From: Methylomonas lenta
GTDB taxonomy: Bacteria > Pseudomonadota > Gammaproteobacteria > Methylococcales > Methylomonadaceae
Length of the DNA stretch: 34,140 bases
Direction of reading: 5' to 3'
Assembly: GCF_001644015.1 (NCBI RefSeq)
Contig: NZ_LUUI01000170.1
Coordinates: 1-34,140 of the forward strand
Shown here: piece by piece, positions 25,891 to 33,374 of the stretch
Numbering within the stretch: the stretch's first letter is position 1
Layout of the letters: each line of letters begins with the position of its first letter
Notes under the pieces: model-generated
What the model saw: only the letters and a program-made list of their open reading frames with translations
What the model was told of the DNA's origin: nothing
The model's database searches: none
Position numbers and translations under genes: made by a program

Positions 25891-26976
25891 TTAAAATCCA
25901 ATTCGTTTAGCCAATTCTTTAAGTTCTATCCAATTTGAAACTTTAAACCAGTAACGGAACGCTTTACGGGCAAACAAAGCCCGCAAGTTAGCTTCGGTCT
26001 CTTTCAGCGTAGCTTGGGAATTCTTCACCATCTCCGTGAGCGTTTGGATTTGAACAAATCGAGCAGACCTATCAATTTCTGATTCAGAAAATTTTTCAGC
26101 CAAATCCAGTTCTCGTGCCCGCAAATCAAGCAGAGCCAAAGTCAACCGCCCATTAGGGCTGCTTAACAAAGTTGCATCTATCTGTTCAGGCTTGTTAGCC
26201 TGCAACGGCACCCGGCTAACTACACAAAACATATCGTAGTGACCGAAGATAGCTGGCTCAAACTGGATGTATTCAGCACCCAGTTGCTGAAACAAAAAGG
26301 TGACCGAACTTTTCGTGAAGAGGTAAAGATGTTCGTCGGACTTTAGTTGCTCTAGAAATGCACCGTTTGTTTCTACCAATTCAGCATAATTCATACCTTC
26401 CGTAAACTGCGGCGTCTGAATTAATAGCATCCCCTCAGGTTTCAGCAACTTCAAACAATGTGTCATTGTTGCAACAGGATCAGAAAAATGTTCCAGTACA
26501 TCCATCAAAGCAATCGCATCCAGACTGCCAGGGGGAATATCGAGATACTCGACCGGGCCAATGGATATAGGTACACCAAAAGTTTTCTGGCCAAATTCAA
26601 CAACCCAAGGACTCATTTCCACACCGGAAGCATCATAGCCGGCCTGACTCAATAGCGCGACAAAGCTACCGTGCGAGCAACCCAACTCCAGTATTTTGGC
26701 AGGTGGCAAGCAATATTTCAGGCAGGTTTTCAACCAATGTAGATTGCGCTCGGTTAAGTCATTACGAGCACGACTATGGATATCAGGAAAATCAAGATCC
26801 TGACTTTGATGGTCAAGCCAATATTTTTTTCCGTAAAAGTCAGTCTCGTCATTGAGCACCTTTAACTGGTCGGGAGTCATGCCCTCGAGAGAGACTAAAG
26901 TCCCACAGACATTACATTGACTATATTCGGCACTAAAAGATTTAAATTCAGCGTTTCCGCACCAACAAGTTGTCAT
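25891..26976 (-). CDS. SAM methyltransferase with N-terminal zinc-ribbon-like cysteines and C-terminal coiled coil
   Basis: 361 residues. C4, C6, C21 and C24 (CWCG and CNVCG) form a probable zinc-binding knot. The class I methyltransferase core follows with ILELGCSHGSF at 95-105, ALMDVLEHFSDP and LLKPEGMLLIQTPQF. Residues from about 275 form a helical, charged coiled-coil-like tail. The arrangement is known from sugar-modifying methyltransferases in polysaccharide loci. It lies 5 bases after the next methyltransferase gene and abuts the GT4 gene. Possible role: methylation of a chain residue or capping; not determinable. Confidence 0.82.
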   Translation of the reverse strand: MTTCWCGNAEFKSFSAEYSQCNVCGTLVSLEGMTPDQLKVLNDETDFYGKKYWLDHQSQDLDFPDIHSRARNDLTERNLHWLKTCLKYCLPPAKILELGCSHGSFVALLSQAGYDASGVEMSPWVVEFGQKTFGVPISIGPVEYLDIPPGSLDAIALMDVLEHFSDPVATMTHCLKLLKPEGMLLIQTPQFTEGMNYAELVETNGAFLEQLKSDEHLYLFTKSSVTFLFQQLGAEYIQFEPAIFGHYDMFCVVSRVPLQANKPEQIDATLLSSPNGRLTLALLDLRARELDLAEKFSESEIDRSARFVQIQTLTEMVKNSQATLKETEANLRALFARKAFRYWFKVSNWIELKELAKRIGF

Positions 26977-26981
26977 TATCT

Positions 26982-27815
26982 TTATCCTGGCTTACTTACA
27001 AGAAAAACGGCACCACTACAATCCTGCCAATCATTTTCCATTTCCAATAATCCCGCAAATACTTTTCGGAATGCATCAGGAAAATTCTGGTTGGAAGCCA
27101 GAAAAGGAAACACCTCATCCCCCACTTCGCCCCCCCCGACTCGTTTCAAATGCCAAAGGCCATCCATCATTAACCATATACTGCTATTGAACTTTGGCAA
27201 AATCGGAATATGTTCATCAGCCACCAAACCGGCTTGTTCAAAGGCATTCAACCAAGCATCAACAGACAAGGGATTAGCTAGGTGATGGAAATCGAGAAAG
27301 TCTTTTTGCAGTGTTTTAGCTACGTCATCAAAACCTGCAGCAGCAAGAAGTTTAGGTAACAGAGACCACTGAACAAAGCGATCAGTCACCACACTACACA
27401 ACATGGTTCCCCCGGGCTTAAGGCAACGATATATTTCCGCCAATACGGCATCCAAATCATCCATATGTTCCAGTGAACAATTGGCAAAAACATGGTCAAA
27501 ACTGGCATCAGGTTCGGGTACATGTTGAGCGGGTGCGACGTGAACGTCGCGATACACACCACTATATCGACCCAATTCAGCCACTTCCTGACTCATGTCC
27601 ACACCAACCACATCGATTGCATCCGGCCAAATTAAGCGAAAATATTGTCCATCACCACAACCTAGGTCAAGTATACGACCTTGAAGTCGATAGTTCTGAT
27701 ACGCCGCGTATTCCCAAGCACGCCAGTGGCTGAGAGGTGGAATATGTGGATACAGGAGACTAACAGCATCGTAGCCTTGAAGCACTGAATCAGCTGCCAT
27801 TAAATATGTTTTCAT
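26982..27815 (-). CDS. Class I SAM-dependent methyltransferase (Methyltransf_11 type)
   Basis: 277 residues with a clear SAM-binding loop RILDLGCGDGQY (47-58), VVGVDMSQEVAELG, ASFDHVFANCSLEHMDDLDAVLAEI and LKPGGTML. It is probably cytoplasmic. Adjacent to a second methyltransferase gene, so two different O- or C-methylations of the surface glycan or its precursors are possible. ATG start; 40 bases separate it from the sulfotransferase gene. Confidence 0.85.
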   Translation of the reverse strand: MKTYLMAADSVLQGYDAVSLLYPHIPPLSHWRAWEYAAYQNYRLQGRILDLGCGDGQYFRLIWPDAIDVVGVDMSQEVAELGRYSGVYRDVHVAPAQHVPEPDASFDHVFANCSLEHMDDLDAVLAEIYRCLKPGGTMLCSVVTDRFVQWSLLPKLLAAAGFDDVAKTLQKDFLDFHHLANPLSVDAWLNAFEQAGLVADEHIPILPKFNSSIWLMMDGLWHLKRVGGGEVGDEVFPFLASNQNFPDAFRKVFAGLLEMENDWQDCSGAVFLVSKPG

Positions 27816-27855
27816 TTTTGAAAATTGTCCAAGTCAATTATTTTTTAAAAGAGAA

Positions 27856-28557
27856 TCATGACTCATAACCGAGCAATAACATTGCATCTCTGGCTACAGA
27901 ATCAAAAGACTCAATATTTTTCTTTGAAAAATGGTTTTTCCAATCACCAGAAATGCCTTTTCGGACAAAAGTATTATGTTTAAATATTTTGCTCAATGAT
28001 TCAGAAGAATTTTTCTTTGTATGCTTAGACACAACTTCCTTCAAAACACTTTCCTGAACATGAAAATCCGACACTTGCTTAAGTAAAACATCTAAATATT
28101 TCTCAGGCGCAGATAAGAAATCTTCATAATAAATTGTTATAACACCCTGATTCATCCAATCTAGAACATATTTAGTCCATTCTTGCGCCACTTCTTCTAC
28201 ATATTCATCAAAATTTTTATCAAACAAAGAAGTTATTCCATTTTTAACGCAAAAATCTTTTTCAAAGAACCATTTTGAAACAACCACATCACGACCATCA
28301 CGTACTAAATGAATATATCTTGCGTCAAAATCAATTAAAGATGAGTTGGGGAGCTCGTGACTCTTGATGATTGATTTTATGGGGAAGTCAAAATTTTCTA
28401 CTCCCATGTACCAAGGATGTTTAGCTATTTCAAATAAATCAAACCCTGGCCTTACATATATGTCACGCTTTGGAATTTCAAGTGCATCTCCAATCATGGA
28501 TACAATCCATGATCCTCCTGATTTTGGGTATTCTGTCAAAACAATGGGTTTATCCAT
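27856..28557 (-). CDS. PAPS-dependent sulfotransferase
   Basis: 233-residue soluble sulfotransferase of the Sulfotransfer_1 type. The 5'-phosphosulfate loop is YPKSGGSW (10-17), a KSHE with the likely catalytic histidine H67 follows, the 3'-phosphate motif is HLVRDGRDVVVS (83-94), and the C-terminal RKGISGDWK (199-207) completes the PAPS site. All signature elements are present, so it should transfer sulfate from PAPS to a hydroxyl or amine. Position inside a glycosyltransferase locus suggests a sulfated glycan or lipid-linked sugar. The gene is noticeably AT-rich beside its neighbours, hinting at recent transfer. ATG start; first gene after wzt. Confidence 0.9.
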   Translation of the reverse strand: MDKPIVLTEYPKSGGSWIVSMIGDALEIPKRDIYVRPGFDLFEIAKHPWYMGVENFDFPIKSIIKSHELPNSSLIDFDARYIHLVRDGRDVVVSKWFFEKDFCVKNGITSLFDKNFDEYVEEVAQEWTKYVLDWMNQGVITIYYEDFLSAPEKYLDVLLKQVSDFHVQESVLKEVVSKHTKKNSSESLSKIFKHNTFVRKGISGDWKNHFSKKNIESFDSVARDAMLLLGYES

Positions 28558-28590
28558 TTAAATTTAACTCTTACTTTTGTTACGAACAAT

Positions 28591-29970
28591 TTAATTAGAT
28601 GGTTTAGGTACTGTCGATATTGTGATTTTTCCCTGCAAATTTGCTACTCCGTGATGCATCAAAAAGTTTATTCCATCTCGCAAACTAGTTCTTACTGAAA
28701 AAAGACCAACTTGTGGAACATGGCATACACGAGTTACTTTACTTGCTTCTTCTTCATGACTGATTGTTTTGCGATTATTCCAACAATCCTCACTGACATA
28801 AGCCAAACCAACTTGAAATGTGTACTCACTAGGTGCAATGTCAAGACTGATTTCCTGTCGACAAACTACCTTACTCCCATCACCATAGCTGGCCAAAACA
28901 TTCGCTTCACTTTGCCAACTATTCTTGCCATGAACAATTACTCCCTTGTCATTAATTATGGTTAGCCCACAAATCGGGATGCCTATGTATTCAGCAAGTT
29001 CAAATTCATAGTAAAAAACAGCCGTATCGCCCTGACGAAAACTTTTGCAAGGCTCACCAGCAATGTTGCATAAGGCAACACCGATACAACGCGCCTGACC
29101 ATTTGTTACTTGTGCCTTATTCGATATGTCGATGAACGCCTCTAGTGATGGGCGTTCTGTGATGGGAATGCTAACAACAGAAGCTTGACTTACGGTTGAT
29201 TCTGCTGCGGGTTTACTTACTCCCCGTGCTTGAGGTTGATGAAGTAAATAGTAATGTTTTGCCGCCTCAGAAGATGAACCAATAAATCGTTGCATACCAT
29301 GATCCAGCAGTATAGCCTGCTTACAGAACTGCTCTACTTCTGGCATAGCATGAGAAACCAGTAAAATAGCCGCCCCCGAATTTCGCAATTGCTCCAGACG
29401 TGCATAACACTTTTGGCGAAAAAAGATATCCCCTACAGCTAGCGCTTCATCGATAATAACAATTGAAGCATCGATATGCGCCTGAACGGCAAATGCTAGA
29501 CGCACAAACATACCGCTGGAGTAGGTTTTAACAGGCTGATTGATGAATTCGCCTATATCGGCGAATTCGACAATCTGATCATACCGGCTTTCAATTTCTT
29601 TTGGGCTTAGGCCTAATATCCGCCCGTTCAGCAAGACATTTTCCTTACCGGTAAACTCCGGGTTAAAGCCACTGCCCAGTTCTAGTAGTGCAGCGATGCG
29701 GCCATTGACCTTAACTTCACCACTGGTTTGCGACAAAGTGCCTGCCAAAATTTGCAGGAGCGTGCTTTTGCCACTGCCATTACGTCCAATGATGCCAAAG
29801 GTCTCTCCTTTTTTGATTTCAAACGACACGTCCTTCAACGCCCAAAATTCACGATAGTATTGCTTGCGCCCACGCACCAACATTTGTAACAAGCGATCTT
29901 GCGGTCTGTCATAAATTTGGTAACACTTGCTTAGGTTTTCCACTTTGATGGCGATGTCGGATGCGCTCAT
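28591..29970 (-). CDS. wzt: O-antigen ABC exporter ATPase Wzt with C-terminal glycan-binding domain
   Basis: 459-residue ATPase of the Wzt/TagH/KpsT-like exporter class. Walker [10 protein letters not shown] is at 62-70, the ABC signature YSSGMFVRLAF at 150-160, and Walker B IVIIDEALAVGD at 170-181. The C-terminal half (about 275-459) matches the Wzt_C type domain that recognises the capped polysaccharide before export. It energises transfer of lipid-linked polysaccharide through Wzm across the inner membrane. Its partner wzm, normally directly upstream, is missing; that place is taken by a HepT toxin gene whose stop overlaps the wzt ATG by 4 bases. Two 5' fragments of wzt-like genes lie farther upstream. 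Confidence 0.92.
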   Translation of the reverse strand: MSASDIAIKVENLSKCYQIYDRPQDRLLQMLVRGRKQYYREFWALKDVSFEIKKGETFGIIGRNGSGKSTLLQILAGTLSQTSGEVKVNGRIAALLELGSGFNPEFTGKENVLLNGRILGLSPKEIESRYDQIVEFADIGEFINQPVKTYSSGMFVRLAFAVQAHIDASIVIIDEALAVGDIFFRQKCYARLEQLRNSGAAILLVSHAMPEVEQFCKQAILLDHGMQRFIGSSSEAAKHYYLLHQPQARGVSKPAAESTVSQASVVSIPITERPSLEAFIDISNKAQVTNGQARCIGVALCNIAGEPCKSFRQGDTAVFYYEFELAEYIGIPICGLTIINDKGVIVHGKNSWQSEANVLASYGDGSKVVCRQEISLDIAPSEYTFQVGLAYVSEDCWNNRKTISHEEEASKVTRVCHVPQVGLFSVRTSLRDGINFLMHHGVANLQGKITISTVPKPSN

Positions 29971-30527
29971 TGATGTATCCTGCTTTCGTCAGTTTGTTTT
30001 ATTTTTACAATCAACATGAACTCTGTCGTGAAATCTACTTGCTTAGGTAAAATACTCAGTTCCTCTTGGCAATAGCTGAGGAAGCGTTCGGCGCAAATGT
30101 AGAGCAATGGGGTTAAGCTCTTTAGCGCATTAAAATGGTCGGCGATTTCTGCGTATTCGATATCGTAGTCATGTGCAGCAAGGTTGCGGGCGGTTCGGCA
30201 TAACTGCCAAGACTCAACCGATTCCAGTACACCCTTTTTTTCGTAAAAGCTGAGTACCTTAAGAAAACTATCGGAGGGTTCCCCAGCAAGTATGCAGGCG
30301 TGTCGCATGGCTGCACCCATTGTATCCTGTAATTTGGCGAATCTTTCTTTGATTGCAGCCATTGCTTCATATAGCACGACATCCTTCTTCTGCGTTTCTA
30401 GCAGATCTGCAGTTAATGGCCAGGTTAGTTTGCTGCTAGAAGCATCCAGGAAGTAAACGCAACGTTGTATGGCTTCTAATAGTTCTGCAAGATGCTGTTT
30501 TTCTGAGTTGAGGATAGTTTGATCCAA
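29967..30527 (-). CDS. hepT: HEPN-domain toxin HepT (intact copy)
   Basis: 186-residue all-helical HEPN protein. The active-site pattern R-x4-H-x-Y is at R114, H119 and Y121 (RNLAAHDY). HepT toxins are RNases kept inactive when their MntA partner adenylylates the tyrosine of that motif. The start is a TTG immediately after the mntA stop, with GGAG 8-9 bases upstream; no ATG occurs before residue 56. The stop overlaps the wzt ATG (ATGA), so wzt translation is probably coupled to this toxin. The C-terminal 35 residues beyond the HEPN core are of unknown use. Confidence 0.82.
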   Translation of the reverse strand: MDQTILNSEKQHLAELLEAIQRCVYFLDASSSKLTWPLTADLLETQKKDVVLYEAMAAIKERFAKLQDTMGAAMRHACILAGEPSDSFLKVLSFYEKKGVLESVESWQLCRTARNLAAHDYDIEYAEIADHFNALKSLTPLLYICAERFLSYCQEELSILPKQVDFTTEFMLIVKIKQTDESRIHQ

Positions 30528-30824
30528 TCATATCTCCAATTGAGTCGACTGAGACTGAGCGATGATTTGAAAAGGTGTTGCTACAGCACCACGGTATTTC
30601 GACAAAATGTCAACGAGTAAACCAAGTTGTGATTCGAGCTGCATTTTAATTTGCGCGCGCTGTATTAGCGATAGCTGCGTATCGGATTCAATGAACAGAT
30701 CGATATCCCCACCTTTTGCGTGGTCGTTGAGTCTGGAGCCAAATAAATAGACTGCCGCTCCTATGCCAGCCAAACGGGTGACTGTTTGAATAATGGCTTC
30801 AGTTTGTTGTTTTGTCAGTCTCAT
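30528..30824 (-). CDS. mntA: MntA-type minimal nucleotidyltransferase antitoxin (copy A)
   Basis: 98 residues with the minimal nucleotidyltransferase motif GS-x9-DxD (G29, S30, D40, D42 in FGSRLNDHAKGGDIDL). MntA antitoxins transfer AMP to the HEPN toxin and neutralise it. ATG start; the stop is directly followed by the hepT TTG, the expected two-gene order. Nearly identical to the copy at 32304-32600. No promoter consensus is evident; it may be read from upstream. Confidence 0.87.
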   Translation of the reverse strand: MRLTKQQTEAIIQTVTRLAGIGAAVYLFGSRLNDHAKGGDIDLFIESDTQLSLIQRAQIKMQLESQLGLLVDILSKYRGAVATPFQIIAQSQSTQLEI

Positions 30825-30889
30825 TTTATTAATTCTCTCTGGCGCTTAAACGCAACAAGTTGGTAGGCAGACCATTAGTTTGATTCAGC

Positions 30890-31141
30890 TTCTAGCGGGT
30901 TAAGCGTACCCCCAAATCATCCATAGCGATTTGGTTTTACTGCCTCCATTTAGTCTATGATACCAGAGGTCTATCCTTGTTTGATTTCAAAGGACACATC
31001 CTTCAACGCTCAAAATTCCCGATACTATTGCTTACACCCATGCACCAGCATCTGCAACAAGCGATCTTGCGGCCTACCGTAAATTTGGTAACACTTGCTG
31101 AGGTTTTCTACTTTGATGGCAATGTCACCGTGTGATTTCAT
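30890..31141 (-). pseudogene. Decayed 5' fragment of wzt (copy A)
   Basis: Read from an ATG at 31141, the first residues are [19 protein letters not shown] and then [13 protein letters not shown], matching intact Wzt. In-frame stops replace the tyrosine and tryptophan of the YYREFWALKD segment, then [10 protein letters not shown] resumes. The Walker A part can still be aligned at DNA level but is eroded. Homology ends around GTACGCTTAA and passes into the leader of mntA. The ATG lies 2 bases after the zeta toxin stop. A dead fragment, older or less constrained than the other copy. Confidence 0.85.
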
Positions 31142-31143
31142 TT

Positions 31144-31770
31144 CTATTTCCTAAGATCATCTGACGAAGTGCGCAGTAAACTTGCTATTTCCTGCGCCCA
31201 AGGGTTTATTGGCCCATAGTGTTTAATCAGCACTCCATTTGCGACTCGAAACAACAGACGGGCTTGCTCTCCTTCTACAGAGTTATCATATAGATATGAA
31301 CGATCCGAAATCTTTGCTATCAAGGAACAATTCGCCAACGACTTGGCATAGCGACTAATGATTTTACCGATAGGCACATCATGCCCGCCTTCCATCACTC
31401 TCATTGCAACCCGTTTGGCGTTAATGGAAGGATCGTCTGTCCCTACAAAGAATAATCTCACAAAATAGCCTGCTTTCTTGGCTCGTCGAATAAAGTCAAC
31501 CTTATCTGGCGCAGACAACACCGTTTCAAAAGCCAGGCTCTTGCCTTCACCCAAGCATTGCTCACGGATCTCAGCCGCTTTTTGGGCGGCCTTTAACACC
31601 GAATCAGGGGAGTTCCAGTCACCAAATTGGTCGCGCGCAATCAAGTCTGGATTGACATAAACGCAACCCGCCATCCACTCGTGTCTTAGTAATTGTTCTG
31701 TAATCGACGTTTTACCCGATCCATTTGGACCAGCCACAACAATTAACCGAGAGCTATAATCCTCGATCAT
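31144..31770 (-). CDS. Zeta-toxin-like kinase
   Basis: 208-residue P-loop protein. Walker A is AGPNGSGKT (13-21), VNPDLIA is at 39-45, FETVLS at 81-86, and the GGHDVPIGKIISRYAKSL segment is typical of chromosomal zeta-like proteins. Zeta toxins phosphorylate UDP-N-acetylglucosamine, blocking cell-wall synthesis; some relatives act on other substrates. Its ATG overlaps the stop of a 60-residue gene by 4 bases, the usual antitoxin-toxin arrangement. It occupies the place where the second half of a HepT gene would be expected. Confidence 0.85.
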   Translation of the reverse strand: MIEDYSSRLIVVAGPNGSGKTSITEQLLRHEWMAGCVYVNPDLIARDQFGDWNSPDSVLKAAQKAAEIREQCLGEGKSLAFETVLSAPDKVDFIRRAKKAGYFVRLFFVGTDDPSINAKRVAMRVMEGGHDVPIGKIISRYAKSLANCSLIAKISDRSYLYDNSVEGEQARLLFRVANGVLIKHYGPINPWAQEIASLLRTSSDDLRK

Positions 31771-31949
31771 AAGCCTTCATGTATCTCATTGACCCTGTTG
31801 ATTTCTTTCCGCAAGGCATCCATCAATTGTTCGCGGGCAATTCTGGCTTTGTTACGCGCCTCAACTGCTACCGCGTTCATCAAAACCTGCAGTTGTTCGT
31901 CAGAAGGTTCGTTTTCAATATCATTTAAATCAAAAGGTTGATTATTCAT
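31767..31949 (-). CDS. Small probable antitoxin of the zeta-like toxin
   Basis: 60 residues, acidic N-terminus (NDIENEPSDEQ) followed by a basic amphipathic helix (VEARNKARIAREQLMDALRKE). It overlaps the toxin start by 4 bases. No DNA-binding domain is recognisable. Assigned as antitoxin because of size, coupling and position; similar short genes precede zeta-like toxins in other proteobacteria. ATG start with AGAAG about 8 bases upstream, inside a palindrome. Confidence 0.7.
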   Translation of the reverse strand: MNNQPFDLNDIENEPSDEQLQVLMNAVAVEARNKARIAREQLMDALRKEINRVNEIHEGL

Positions 31950-31956
31950 ATTTTCA

Positions 31957-31970
31957 CTTCTTTAAAGAAG
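31957..31970. promoter_or_regulatory. Palindrome upstream of the zeta toxin-antitoxin pair
   Basis: CTTCTTTAAAGAAG is a perfect 14-bp palindrome ending 8 bases before the small antitoxin ATG. Position and symmetry suit an operator for autoregulation; it also includes the putative ribosome site, so binding or RNA folding could block translation. Confidence 0.4.
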
Positions 31971-32303
31971 ACAAAAGAGAAACCGGTTGGACAGGTCCAT
32001 TGTACTTATTGTTTGGTCAGGCAAGCTAAGCATCTTGAGAAAACTATCGGAGGGTTCCCCAGCAAGTATGCTGGCATGTCGCATGGCTGCACCCAGTGTA
32101 TCCTGTAATTTGGCGAATCTCTCGTTGATTGCCGCCATTGCCTCAAATAGCACGACATCCTTCTTCTGCGTTTCTAGCAGATCTGCAGTTAATGGCCATG
32201 TTAGTTTGTTGCTTGAAGCATCCATGAAGTAAACGCAACGTTGTATGGCTTCTAATAGTTCTGCAAGATGCAGTTTTTCTGAGTTGAGGATAGTTTGATC
32301 CAA
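31962..32303 (-). pseudogene. Truncated hepT lacking the catalytic motif (copy B)
   Basis: The first 91 or so residues match the intact HepT at 29967-30527 closely (same TTG start, same LLETQKKDVV and AGEPSDSFLK). Homology stops near 32023, and the frame continues into unrelated sequence for about 20 residues. The R-x4-H-x-Y active site is lost, so RNase activity is not expected. The missing part is replaced by the zeta toxin pair. Confidence 0.85.
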
Positions 32304-32600
32304 TCATATCTCCAATTGAGTCGACTGAGACTGAGCGATGACTTGAAAAGGTGTTGCTACTGCACCACGGTATTTCGACACGATGTCAACGGGTAAACCA
32401 AGTTTTGATTCGAGCTGCATTTTAATTTGTGCGCGCTGTATTAGCGATAGCTGCGTATCGGATTCGATGAACAGATCGATATCTCCACCTTTTGCGTGGT
32501 CGTTGAGTCTGGAGCCAAATAAATAGACAGCCGCTCCCATGCCAGCCAAACGGGTGACTGTTTGAATAATTGCTTCTGTTTGTTGTTTTGTCAGTCTCAT
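32304..32600 (-). CDS. mntA: MntA-type minimal nucleotidyltransferase antitoxin (copy B)
   Basis: 98 residues, GS-x9-DxD intact (FGSRLNDHAKGGDIDL). It differs from the copy A protein at five positions (for example P for L in GLPVDIV). Its own toxin is truncated, so it is an orphan antitoxin here; it might still act on the intact HepT of copy A. ATG start; its 5' leader also encodes a frame ending [15 protein letters not shown], discussed in the findings. Confidence 0.85.
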   Translation of the reverse strand: MRLTKQQTEAIIQTVTRLAGMGAAVYLFGSRLNDHAKGGDIDLFIESDTQLSLIQRAQIKMQLESKLGLPVDIVSKYRGAVATPFQVIAQSQSTQLEI

Positions 32601-32621
32601 TTTATTAATTCTCTCTGGCGC

Positions 32622-32909
32622 TTAAACGCAACAAGTCGGTAGGCAGACCATTAGCTTAATCCTGCCACCGGTCGGATTAAGCGTACCGCAAATCATCTGC
32701 AACAAGGTGGATTTGCCACTGCCGTTTCGTCCAATAATGCCTACGGTTTCGCCTTTTTTGATTTCAAAGGACACATCCTTTAACGCCCAAAATTCACTAT
32801 AATATTGCTTACGACTGCGCACTAGCATCTGTAACAAGCGATCTTGCGGCCTGTCATAAATTTGATAGCACTTGCTGAGGTTTTCTACTTTTATTGCAAT
32901 ATCACTCAC
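32622..32909 (-). pseudogene. 5' fragment of a wzt-like gene (copy B)
   Basis: 95 codons from a GTG. Residues 1-82 match the N-terminus of Wzt including Walker [10 protein letters not shown], then [11 protein letters not shown]. The rest ([10 protein letters not shown]) is read from unrelated leader sequence. There is no signature motif, Walker B or C-terminal domain, so no ATPase can form. The frame has no stops, unlike copy A. The GTG overlaps the upstream HEPN stop by 4 bases, the same coupling seen at intact wzt. GTLNPTGG differs from GTLSQTSG in the intact gene, so the fragment comes from another allele or paralogue. Confidence 0.88.
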
Positions 32910-33374
32910 TCTGGCGTCACTCCATAGGCATCCGAACAGAAAGTAAGCAATCGCTGGAAGTAATCAAACAATTCCGGCGTGGCTTGCAGCATTTCTAAAA
33001 AGAATTGCGCGAGCCGTTCAGTGTCATCTTCATACTCGTGATTTATTGCATTTCTGAGCTCGCGAATCAGCTTCCAACGCTCAACGCTTTCGATGATCCC
33101 TAGCTTTTCCATAAAGGCGAGTACCGCACCAAAGCGTTCCCGTTCAGCTTCTTCTTTCGATAGCAATGGCTCGCATTGTTTTACCCAGATGTTCCTGAAA
33201 TTCGCTGAAGCGAACACGAAAAGCGGCAAGTGTCTCGTGTTGCTCAAGACTTAAATTCTGCCAGTCTGTAATCGGTAAAATATGCTGAACTCGTTGCGCT
33301 GAGTATTCCAAGTACTTACGCATTTGTTTTAAATGCTTAAGTTGCTTAGCTAAAAGACGTAAATGCTCTGTCAT
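32906..33374 (-). pseudogene. Frameshifted HEPN toxin gene (third module)
   Basis: Two overlapping frames make one HEPN protein of about 155 residues. The first (from the ATG at 33374) reads MTEHLRLLAKQLKH to KTMRAIAIERRS and stops at 33144. The second, in the +1 frame, continues EEAERERFGAVLAF to the end and holds RNAINHEY, an intact R-x4-H-x-Y motif. The break is at a GAAAGAAGAAG run (33155-33157 on the plus strand). Removing one A restores IEEEAERERFG. Either an inactivating mutation or slippage at tandem AGA codons. The ATG overlaps the mntA stop by 4 bases. Distinct in sequence from the other two HepT copies. Confidence 0.8.

Larger units (their letters stand above)
30247..31141. repeat. 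Large direct repeat, copy A
   Basis: This segment (5' half of hepT, mntA, a shared leader and a decayed wzt 5' fragment) aligns with 32023-32909 at a nearly constant offset of 1776 bases; only small indels occur in the wzt-derived part. The mntA parts differ at five of 98 residues. It marks a duplication of the hepT-mntA-wzt' segment. Confidence 0.85.
32023..32909. repeat. Large direct repeat, copy B
   Basis: Partner of the repeat at 30247-31141, holding the 5' part of hepT, a full mntA, the shared leader, and a wzt 5' fragment that is still an open frame. Confidence 0.85.

Noticed and set aside
33144-33374. A separate 76-residue protein.
   Set aside because: Its sequence joins smoothly to the overlapping +1 frame to make one HEPN domain, so it is the first part of a frameshifted gene.
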